From assembly GCA_020846145.1 (NCBI GenBank), contig JADLEL010000095.1:1-32959 (forward strand): 32,959 bases of DNA, given 5' to 3'. Made by a program: the position numbers and the translations under genes. The DNA comes from Pirellulales bacterium (GTDB lineage Bacteria > Planctomycetota > Planctomycetia > Pirellulales > Thermoguttaceae). Of this stretch, positions 1 to 6,372 are shown one piece after another (the stretch's first letter is position 1; the number at the start of each line of letters is the position of its first letter). A model generated the notes under the pieces. The model saw only the letters and a list, made by a program, of their open reading frames with translations. It was not told the DNA's origin and searched no databases.

Positions 1-539
1 ATCGGATACACTTTTTTGAGGAGACATAAGAAAACTCCCTTAGTTGCGGCTTGCTTGCGGGCGGGGATCGGATACACTCGCCGAAATCGTCGATCGGCTT
101 GCGGCCGTGTTGCGGCTTGCTTGCGGGCGGGGATCGGATACACTGGATTTCGCCGGACGAAATAACGGCCGTGCGTTGCGGCTTGCTTGCGGGCGGGGAT
201 CGGATACACTCCTAGAAATCCTAATCCCTGTCTGCCCTGGTTGCGGCTTGCTTGCGGGCGGGGATCGGATACACTCCCAAGAAGCATTAAGCCGGGCGCG
301 CGGTGGTTGCGGCTTGCTTGCGGGCGGGGATCGGATACACTGACTGCACGGCATTGACCGAACTCAAGGCGTTGCGGCTTGCTTGCGGGCGGGGATCGGA
401 TACACTCCCTTCTTTCAATCGCTCCGCCGCTTCCTTGTTGCGGCTTGCTTGCGGGCGGGGATCGGATACACTGAGCGGACCGCGCGAGCGGTAGGAGAGT
501 TTCGTTGCGGCTTGCTTGCGGGCGGGGATCGGATACACT
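1..539 (+). CRISPR. Type II-C CRISPR array, left end outside the window
   Basis: Eight complete and apparently identical 36-nt repeats begin GTTGCGGCTTGC and end GGATCGGATACACT. They lie at 43-78, 109-144, 175-210, 240-275, 306-341, 371-406, 437-472 and 504-539; the last 12 nt of a ninth are at 1-12. The eight spacers are 29-31 nt. The crRNA strand is plus: the tracrRNA anti-repeat upstream of cas9 is the reverse complement of the repeat and its terminator fixes that RNA on the plus strand. The array therefore points towards cas2-cas1-cas9, convergent with them. After the last repeat, 32 nt (540-571) are followed by GTTGCGCAAAAATCGG (572-587), which starts like the repeat and may be a decayed terminal unit. 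The repeat 3' end (TACACT, with TTGCTT 16 nt upstream) resembles a weak promoter, as in Neisseria II-C repeats. Open frames across the array are artefacts. Confidence 0.98.
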
Positions 540-589
540 ACACCCCTGCCTAAAATCTTGCCTTGCAAGGAGTTGCGCAAAAATCGGCG

Positions 590-919
590 TTAAAAAAGTT
601 CCAACTGACATGGCGGTTTCTCGGGTGGTTTGCGCGTTTTCCCCCAAAAAACGCTCATACGCTCGAACTGTTTGTCGGTAATGGTGAGGACGCGCACCTC
701 CCCATCCGGGGGTAGAAATCCCTTCACGCGCCCGAGGTGCGCTTCGGCGTTCTCTTTGCTCGACGAATGACGGGCGTAGATCGAATACTGCACCCGGGTG
801 AAGCCGTCGCGTTTCAGGTTCTTCACGAAGAGCGTATATTCCCGCCGCGCGGCCTTCGTGTCAACCGGCAGATCGAACATTGCCACGACCCACATACATC
901 GGTATCCGCTGATAAACAT
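590..919 (-). CDS. cas2: CRISPR-associated endonuclease Cas2
   Basis: 109 aa. Cas2 pairs with Cas1 in the spacer-integration complex. The ferredoxin-like first strand is visible as MWVVAMFDLPVDTKAARR (residues 9-26) with the Asp of MFDLP, followed by GFTRVQYSIYARH, the typical second strand of type II Cas2. The length is usual for the family. The ATG at 919 is preferred over Met9 because type II-C Cas2 proteins carry about eight residues (here ISGYRC) before the MW motif. Only 3 nt separate the start codon from the edge of an inverted-repeat element, and no Shine-Dalgarno is visible, so the native upstream sequence seems to have been replaced. The 3' end lies 50 bp from the last CRISPR repeat and faces it. 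Confidence 0.96.
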   Translation of the reverse strand: MFISGYRCMWVVAMFDLPVDTKAARREYTLFVKNLKRDGFTRVQYSIYARHSSSKENAEAHLGRVKGFLPPDGEVRVLTITDKQFERMSVFWGKTRKPPEKPPCQLELF

Positions 920-922
920 GAC

Positions 923-1204
923 GTAGGACAGGTTTCCAACCTGTCGCCTCTCAAGGTTGTTGATCCGCGTAAGCGTTTACGCCCCGGTCGGGGACTGGTC
1001 CATTTTTCGACGGGATAACGTATATTGGGACAAACGGTAGGCCGAAAACATGGGATTGTCCCCTGTGGCGGCGCGAGGGGGACAGTCCCATTTTCGCGGC
1101 GATTAAGCGCTTTTACGGTGCCATCATCTATTGCGCCGCGAAAATCGGGACAGTCCCCTGTGAACGCTTACTTCATCCGCCGACAGGTTGGAAACCGGTC
1201 CTAC
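923..1204. mobile_element. Inverted-repeat (MITE-like) element filling the cas1-cas2 junction
   Basis: The ends are near-perfect inverted repeats: GTAGGACAGGTTTCCAACC at 923-941, and its counterpart ending GGTCCTAC at 1204. The interior contains a second nested palindromic element (969-1171). The element leaves only 3 nt before the cas2 ATG (919) and 3 nt after the cas1 stop codon (1208-1210). It encodes no convincing protein; the frames across it are shadows. It probably inserted into a formerly tight cas1-cas2 operon. No target-site duplication is obvious. Confidence 0.8.
969..1171. repeat. GGGACAGTCCC-family palindromic repeat, long copy 1
   Basis: Imperfect inverted repeat running from GTAAGCGTTTACG to TGAACGCTTAC. 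It contains CGGGGACTGGTCC near the left, GGGGGACAGTCCCATTTTCG in the middle and CGCCGCGAAAATCGGGACAG near the right. The same family occurs at 9966-10068, 24769-24869 and, inverted and running off the window, 32778-32959. The copy at the right edge matches this long version, including CCGTTTGTCCC and the GGACCAGTCC-type end. Confidence 0.85.
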
Positions 1205-1207
1205 TTT

Positions 1208-2125
1208 TCAAAAATCCTCCGGCACTTTTTTCTTTGGGGCCAGCGCGCGGGGTATCTCCAGCCGGTCGCCCTCTCCCTGAAAGCACTTTACGAGCGATGC
1301 CACCATGCGGTGCAAATTGACCATCAACGGCCCGCGCTCCTGGCCCAGCCGCACCGGCGCGGCGAGCAAGTCCAAGAGCCGGACCTTCGCTGGGCGCGTC
1401 AACTCGCGGTGGCCCTCCAGGTGCAAATCCCGCGCGCGGTCATCGACCAGCGGGCGAAGCGGCTCCATCATGTCGTCGGCCAGGCAAAAGGCGTTCGAGC
1501 GGTTCGCGTGGCAGAGTCCCAGCGAAGGCAATAGACCGGCCGCCACCAGCGCCCGGGCCGTCGCCGCGCGGACGATCGCATAGCCGTAATTCAACAGCGC
1601 GTTGAGGCCCGGCGAATCGCTGTCGCGGCGGAACGCCCCTTCCGGCAGCCAATTCGCCCAATAGACCTTCGCCGCGTGCGCCTCGACGTTCGACGGATCG
1701 CCCGACCGAACGCCGCGCGCCATGTCGAGGAGTTTCTTCCGCGCCGGGCAATCTTCGGGCAGCATCAATGCCTGCGCGCGAATCTTCTCCCGGATGAGTT
1801 GCTTCCAAAGTTTTTTTCGCAGGGGGCGGGAGATGCGGATTTGCTCGTTGATTCGCCAGACGACTTGCGTATGATCGGCCAGCGGCAGGAGCACGCCCAC
1901 GGGCAGGTGGTTCCGCCCGCAGACGACCAGAACGGCGTCGGACTGGGCCAGCGACGAAAGGGCGGCGTGGGTGTAGGTGGTTTGCGGCTGATCGACGACG
2001 ACCACGCCGATATCCTCGCAGGGGATGCTGCCGACGGTTTGCCCGTCGCGCATGACGAGCAGTTGTTCGAGCCGGCAGGTGAGATGCGCCGGCTCGGCGG
2101 AGACCTCGATGGTGCGTTTGATCAC
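1208..2125 (-). CDS. cas1: CRISPR-associated integrase Cas1 (type II)
   Basis: 305 aa from a GTG start. Cas1 is the catalytic subunit of the Cas1-Cas2 spacer integrase. The GTG at 2125 gives VIKRTIEVS, the usual N-terminus of type II Cas1, and follows GGAGG (2135-2139) by 9 nt, so it is preferred over the ATG 39 nt upstream. Metal-binding residues are visible: Glu148 in SNVEAHAAKVYW, His206 in GLCHANRSNAF and Glu221 in LADDMMEPLRPLVD, the type II signature. The stop lies 3 nt from the inverted-repeat element separating it from cas2. It shares a strand with cas9, but 270 bp containing another palindrome lie between them, so cas1 may not be tightly co-transcribed with cas9. Confidence 0.97.
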   Translation of the reverse strand: MIKRTIEVSAEPAHLTCRLEQLLVMRDGQTVGSIPCEDIGVVVVDQPQTTYTHAALSSLAQSDAVLVVCGRNHLPVGVLLPLADHTQVVWRINEQIRISRPLRKKLWKQLIREKIRAQALMLPEDCPARKKLLDMARGVRSGDPSNVEAHAAKVYWANWLPEGAFRRDSDSPGLNALLNYGYAIVRAATARALVAAGLLPSLGLCHANRSNAFCLADDMMEPLRPLVDDRARDLHLEGHRELTRPAKVRLLDLLAAPVRLGQERGPLMVNLHRMVASLVKCFQGEGDRLEIPRALAPKKKVPEDF

Positions 2126-2205
2126 GGACAGGAACCTCCACGAAAGGTTTTGCGAAAAAGGCAAAACACCCTCCGTGGCGGACGGGCAAACGATCCAGAT
2201 ACTTT

Positions 2206-2343
2206 TTAGACTAATTCGCCGTCAAGGAACGTAGGGTGGGTCAAGCGCAGCGCGGACCCACCATGCGTTGATTCGCGATCTTGGTGGGTCCGCGCTGCGC
2301 TCGACCCACCCTACATCTATTAGACTAATTCGCCGCCAAGCGA
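2206..2343. repeat. 33-bp-arm palindrome flanked by direct repeats, between cas9 and cas1
   Basis: The arms at 2231-2263 (GTAGGGTGGGTCAAGCGCAG...) and 2282-2314 match at 32 of 33 positions around an 18-nt centre. This GTAGGGTGGGTC palindrome type is widespread in bacterial intergenic DNA. The element is bracketed by imperfect direct repeats TTAGACTAATTCGCCG at 2206 and 2320; each continues with CAAG and then AA after one or two changed bases, about 24 nt in all. In RNA it would form a very stable hairpin in the cas9-cas1 spacer. Confidence 0.85.
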
Positions 2344-2395
2344 ATTTCCAGACTTTTTCTTGAGATTCTAGGGGGGTATAAGGCGGAATGAAGCC

Positions 2396-5300
2396 CTAAT
2401 CATGATCGAGAAATTGTATGTCTTCCGGATTTTCTCGATTGCCCGGCAACTTGATCCTGACTTTCCTCGGCGGTTCATTATTTGGCAAAGAGAGTGCTTT
2501 CAGTTGAGCGGCGGATAAGGAGATTTCCTCACGGGTTTCCTCAAGCATCCCGGTTTTGGGATTTTTTCGCGCCGTGGCAGGCCTTGCGTCCGTATGGTGA
2601 AGGAAATTGATTTTCTTGTCGTTGATCTCAAAAACCACGAAATAATCGAATTCATTGGTCGTCATCCGTGTCATGGGAGGGCTTTTCATGTAAAGAACTT
2701 CTCCCTCGGCTAATGACATGATGAATTTTTTCCCAGGGCCGTGGCTGCGCTTGACCAATGGTTGCTTTTTTTCGGATTTCGGCGGATTCACTCGTCTTGC
2801 AGCGTCGAACATATCAACGCATTCCAAGGACCATTTGCCCGACTCCAGGTCTTCGACGATTTCCACATGATGATTATTGCTCACCTGATAGAATCGTTCG
2901 ACTCCATCGGATCGTTTACCACACCGTAGGATCGGTTTTGGCTTGCTCAATGTTCGAACCATTCGGATATCATAAATGGGAACGCCGCTCGGCAAGCGCA
3001 GTTTGTAATTCTCGGGAACCGTCAAACTTTTCACATCCTTTTCCGTAAAGTTGTCGGGATCGATCCCATTTTCCCGAAGGCACTGACGGATCGCTTTGCG
3101 TAATCCCGGATTGCGAACGACGCTTCCCTGGCCTTTGCCTTTAATGCTGTAAGTAACAGTGCCGTCACTGGATACGTTTTTTTTGGGAGGTCTCAACTGG
3201 TTCGGTTTGAGATTTACCGCGTGTGTCTTGGGGTCAACGACGGACAGCTTGAAGCAATAAAGCCCAGGGTACTCCATTGCTTCGCCGTAGGGTTTATCAA
3301 GATGCAGCCACTTGATGATTTTTCGCTTGATGGGCCGATGGGCGACGACAAGCTTATTCACTTTTTCCATGACGCGTTTGCGAAATTCCGCAATCGAGAC
3401 ATCCTCCCACGGAGATGTGATAGGATCCCGTCTCGACCACTGCTCGAATTTCTCGTGGAATCGTTCCTGTTCTCCGGCTCGCGAGGACAATTCTTGTATT
3501 CTCTCCGGCCCGGATAATGCGATGACCAAGGCGTCGATGGCGTGATGTCGATGGTCTTTTCGCTCCTTCGGACCTTTGGCGTCTTGGAGCTGCCAATCTT
3601 TTCTCAAGATCGATGTGTACTTGCCTTTAGTTGTGAATACGTATCGTTTGCTCGGGTCTTCATCGCCATAGAGGGAATCATTTAACCATTGCATGACTTG
3701 CTTGGCCGCGTAGGCTGTATCGGTGAATTGGGAATTGAGGAATTCGCCCAATTCCGGTGTCGCACGGTTGAGATTCTCCCACTTGCGGGCGTTTTCCTTC
3801 TTTGTGAAATAGTCACCCTTTGCGGGAGCGTCTTTTTCCAGATGACCGAGATACTTCAACATCTGTGCGAAATCGTCTTCAGTCAGCCACTCTTTTGGCG
3901 TTCTGCCTTTTTTCTTGCGGTTAGCTTTGCGGCAGCAAAGAACCTTGTTAGAGTAAGAGTTGTCCCAAGATCGGCTCTTGGGAATAATGTGATCGACTTC
4001 AACGTCAAGCCCGTCGGCGGCATTTTTTTCAGTTATTGTTTTGCCAGTATAGGGGCATACCCCTCTTTGTTGTCGGCAGAGAAGAACGCGTTCGATAGCC
4101 GCCTCTTGGCTATCGAGCGATAGGGTGGCCAGATTCTGCTGCTCAATGATTCCTTTTTTAATTTTATTCCGTTCCCGATTGCGGCTCAAAATGGAATTGC
4201 GAACTTTAGCGGATTGTCGCGCTGATTTTATTAGCTCAATGATGATTCGATCCGGCTTGCGGCCGAATTTTCTCATCCACATAATCAGGTGCCGCCGGAC
4301 TTCGTGAATGGCTTTTCGCACGACCGGATTGGCAAGCATCGGCGCGGGCGGCAATACGTCTTCAGGGTGTTTGCGGATGTAATGCCGATCTTTCTTGGAA
4401 GTTCCTCGTAGCCGCAACAACTCTTTCATTCGCTCATTTCCGACTTGCTCGATCAGAAGTTTTTGTAAACTCTCCGTCAGTGTGAATGCATAGCGAACCC
4501 GTTGTTCGGGAGTGGCATGGTTCGAAGGATTTTCGGCAAAGAGTTGTCTCGCTTCGGTAACGGTCGGCCAGCGGCACGTGCGAGGATCGCATTCCCGCAT
4601 GATCGGCAGCAGATTTTGCACCGCGCGCCGCGACAAATTGATTCGTTTGTCGAGTTTAGGGCGTTTCGTCCATGCTTGAATCAGGTTGTCAATTTTCTCC
4701 TCAGGCAAATTCCACCACTTTTTCGCGCCCGCTCTGAATTTGAAGGCATGTTCTTCCTTATCCGGGTCGAATTTCAGCAATGCCCGATTGACGGATTCCT
4801 TTTCGATTTCCTGCAGCGATTCCCACTTTTCCGTGCCGAAAACCTCATGTACGATTTCTCGGCAAAACCAGTCGCTATTGATTTCCCTGTCGGGATCAGC
4901 GTCCAAATTGAGGGAGAAAAAGGCTCTTTGAGCCTTCTTGATTCCCAAAGCGGTCTTGATCGTTGCTGTTCCTGGTGCTTTCGTGGTTCTCAGTTTATCA
5001 ATGATTTTCTTTCGTTCCGCTTCGCATAACGGGTGCCAATCTTCATCAGCCCATTTGACGCGAATGTTGTTGACCGTTTCGAGAACCCGAAATTCTTGAA
5101 CGTGCCGATCGGCAATGGAACATCGGTGATCGGTCGGCTCCAAATCGCATCGGCCCAGCGTACCGGTTTTCCAATAAGTTCTTCGTTGGCCGAAGATCAG
5201 TCCTTTTTCCCTCCAGGTTCCATCCTCCTTGGAATTATCGAGCTTAATCTTCAGCTCTTCGCTCAAAAGCGAAGCCGTTTTGCCAGATTTCCCTTTCTGG

Positions 5301-5950
5301 GCGTCCCATAAGGCGCAAAATTCCTTGCGGATAAGGTCTCTGGTCGCATGATATTCGAAGAAATCTCTTCGATTCCGAATCGAAGATCGAAAATGTTTAT
5401 CCGATTTTCCGTTGACCGCATGTTTTCGCTCGTCGAATAAATCGGCCATGAACTGCCCGAACGTCCTATCTCCCATTTCTTCGTTGAGATGCGCAATGGC
5501 TTTTTTGACTTCACCGTCGGTTTCGCGGTCTTCTTCATCAACGCTTACGCCCAAAGCGCCGCGACGTTGATTAAGGTGAATCAGTACGCGACCGAATTCG
5601 TGGGGCGTAAGCGAGCGCGTCAAACCATCCCTGCGCAATTCCCAAGGATTTTGTTTCTTCTCATCATGGTCGAAGGCTTTGCCGAAAGCGGGAAGCAAAC
5701 CGACTTCAATGAGCTTTCGGCGAAGAATCCTCTTTCGTTTCGAACGGCGACTAATGTTTCTCCGCTGCGACCGCGATTGGCGGCGTGCCTGATTCTTCGG
5801 TGCTCCCCGTTTGTCTTCGGTTTCCTCGACGCCGCTGGGAAAAACGCTGACGGCCAAATGGACATCTCTGGCCGACATGTCCACCCATGCGGAACCTACG
5901 GAATTCGTTCCGATGTCTATGCCAAGGTAGTTGAAATTATCCTCTGCCAT
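2396..5950 (-). CDS. cas9: CRISPR-associated RNA-guided endonuclease Cas9 (type II-C)
   Basis: 1184 aa, a medium-size Cas9 that cuts DNA using a crRNA:tracrRNA guide. RuvC-I is YLGIDIGTNSVG with Asp12. The Arg-rich bridge helix is at about 52-80. RuvC-II is DRIIIELIKSARQS with Glu572. HNH is VDHIIPKSRSWDNSYSNKV with Asp653/His654 and Asn668/Asn677, preceded by CPYTGKTI. RuvC-III is KDHRHHAIDALVIALSG with His802/His803/Asp806. The C-terminal 300 residues would hold the WED/PAM-interacting region. All catalytic residues are present. The ATG at 5950 is chosen because MAEDNFNYLGIDIG fits Cas9 N-termini and a G-rich stretch (5957-5963) precedes it; an in-frame TTG extension to 6100 would read through the tracrRNA anti-repeat. 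No csn2 or cas4 lies beside cas2, which fits subtype II-C. A weak promoter (TTGCTT-17-TATTTT, 5993-5965) abuts the divergent tracrRNA promoter. Confidence 0.98.
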   Translation of the reverse strand: MAEDNFNYLGIDIGTNSVGSAWVDMSARDVHLAVSVFPSGVEETEDKRGAPKNQARRQSRSQRRNISRRSKRKRILRRKLIEVGLLPAFGKAFDHDEKKQNPWELRRDGLTRSLTPHEFGRVLIHLNQRRGALGVSVDEEDRETDGEVKKAIAHLNEEMGDRTFGQFMADLFDERKHAVNGKSDKHFRSSIRNRRDFFEYHATRDLIRKEFCALWDAQKGKSGKTASLLSEELKIKLDNSKEDGTWREKGLIFGQRRTYWKTGTLGRCDLEPTDHRCSIADRHVQEFRVLETVNNIRVKWADEDWHPLCEAERKKIIDKLRTTKAPGTATIKTALGIKKAQRAFFSLNLDADPDREINSDWFCREIVHEVFGTEKWESLQEIEKESVNRALLKFDPDKEEHAFKFRAGAKKWWNLPEEKIDNLIQAWTKRPKLDKRINLSRRAVQNLLPIMRECDPRTCRWPTVTEARQLFAENPSNHATPEQRVRYAFTLTESLQKLLIEQVGNERMKELLRLRGTSKKDRHYIRKHPEDVLPPAPMLANPVVRKAIHEVRRHLIMWMRKFGRKPDRIIIELIKSARQSAKVRNSILSRNRERNKIKKGIIEQQNLATLSLDSQEAAIERVLLCRQQRGVCPYTGKTITEKNAADGLDVEVDHIIPKSRSWDNSYSNKVLCCRKANRKKKGRTPKEWLTEDDFAQMLKYLGHLEKDAPAKGDYFTKKENARKWENLNRATPELGEFLNSQFTDTAYAAKQVMQWLNDSLYGDEDPSKRYVFTTKGKYTSILRKDWQLQDAKGPKERKDHRHHAIDALVIALSGPERIQELSSRAGEQERFHEKFEQWSRRDPITSPWEDVSIAEFRKRVMEKVNKLVVAHRPIKRKIIKWLHLDKPYGEAMEYPGLYCFKLSVVDPKTHAVNLKPNQLRPPKKNVSSDGTVTYSIKGKGQGSVVRNPGLRKAIRQCLRENGIDPDNFTEKDVKSLTVPENYKLRLPSGVPIYDIRMVRTLSKPKPILRCGKRSDGVERFYQVSNNHHVEIVEDLESGKWSLECVDMFDAARRVNPPKSEKKQPLVKRSHGPGKKFIMSLAEGEVLYMKSPPMTRMTTNEFDYFVVFEINDKKINFLHHTDARPATARKNPKTGMLEETREEISLSAAQLKALSLPNNEPPRKVRIKLPGNRENPEDIQFLDHD

Positions 5951-5982
5951 GAGATACCCCCCCAAAAATATTTTCAAAACAG

Positions 5983-6010
5983 TTGACAAGCAATCAAAAA
6001 TCAGTAAAAT
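5983..6010 (+). promoter_or_regulatory. Promoter of the first tracrRNA
   Basis: TTGACA (5983-5988), 16-nt spacer, TAAAAT (6005-6010). The predicted start, about 6017, coincides with the first base of the anti-repeat at 6018. The -35 box abuts the -35-like TTGCTT of the divergent cas9 promoter (minus strand 5993-5988). Confidence 0.75.
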
Positions 6011-6016
6011 GCCGTT

Positions 6017-6185
6017 TAGTGTATCCGACCCCCGCCTGCAGTAAAGCTTTCCGCAACAAGATGAGCGATAGGAAAATTCGCAGGCACCGAATTCCCCCAA
6101 AAGGGATTCGACCGTTGTAGTACGTGTGAACCACGTACTGCGGCGCCGTAGTGCAATCGCTCATGCATTACGGCATTTTTATTTT
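6017..6185 (+). ncRNA. tracrRNA, copy 1 (long form)
   Basis: The anti-repeat at 6018-6057 begins AGTGTATCCGACCCCCGCC and ends CCGCAAC. It matches the reverse complement of the CRISPR repeat over the first 23 nt with two differences, then has an internal bulge and the 7-nt lower stem pairing with GTTGCGG. The tail holds AAGATGAGCG, the box ATTCGCAGGC, a hairpin CGAATTCCC/GGGATTCG (6088-6110), a perfect 8-bp hairpin AGTACGTG/CACGTACT (6119-6139), and a terminator hairpin GCCGTAGTGCA/TGCATTACGGC (6145-6174) followed by ATTTTTATTTT. This order (anti-repeat, hairpins, intrinsic terminator) is that of type II tracrRNAs. At about 169 nt it is rather long for II-C. It is transcribed divergently from cas9. 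Confidence 0.93.
6145..6185 (+). terminator. Intrinsic terminator of tracrRNA copy 1
   Basis: 11-bp stem with one G-U pair (6145-6155 with 6164-6174), 8-nt loop, then ATTTTTATTTT (6175-6185). Confidence 0.85.
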
Positions 6186-6217
6186 CTTGGCTCCAATATA
6201 TCAGCATTTTGTCGGTT

Positions 6218-6323
6218 GAGTATCTACCCCCCCGAAAAAGTCTTTCCGCAACAAGAAGAAACATTCGCAGGCTCTGCCCTAATGGGCAACCAGCCACCAT
6301 GTTCGCAGGGTGGCTATTTTTTT
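6218..6323 (+). ncRNA. Second tracrRNA-like RNA with diverged anti-repeat
   Basis: It begins 33 nt after the T-tract of the first tracrRNA. It shares CTTTCCGCAACAAGA (6242-6256) and ATTCGCAGGC (6263-6272) with copy 1 in the same order and similar spacing. The 5' part, AGTATCTACCCCCCCG, keeps partial complementarity to the repeat 3' end: GTATC with GATAC, a C-run with GGGG, and the intact 7-nt lower stem CCGCAAC. The 3' part differs: a short hairpin TGCCC-TAAT-GGGCA (6275-6288) and a terminator AGCCACC/GGTGGCT with seven T. The length, about 106 nt, is typical of a II-C tracrRNA. No clear promoter was found, so it could be made by read-through from copy 1 or from a weak promoter in 6186-6217. 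A decayed duplicate is the alternative, but the intact terminator and conserved core argue against simple decay. Confidence 0.75.
6292..6323 (+). terminator. Intrinsic terminator of the second tracrRNA-like RNA
   Basis: 7-bp stem AGCCACC (6292-6298) with GGTGGCT (6309-6315), 10-nt loop, then A and seven T (6317-6323). Confidence 0.85.
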
Positions 6324-6372
6324 GCGCGGCCCGCGGGTGCCCCCCCGAAAGAGCATTTTGCGTCGAGGGGGG

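Noticed and set aside
40..580. Several open frames of 60-104 aa across the CRISPR array on both strands
   Set aside because: They are produced by the 36-nt repeat being open in several frames (36 is a multiple of three); the peptide repeats are LACGRGSDT-type artefacts.
5951..6100. 50-residue N-terminal extension of cas9 from a TTG at 6100
   Set aside because: It is encoded by the antisense of the tracrRNA anti-repeat and its promoter, does not look like protein, and the ATG at 5950 gives the standard Cas9 N-terminus.
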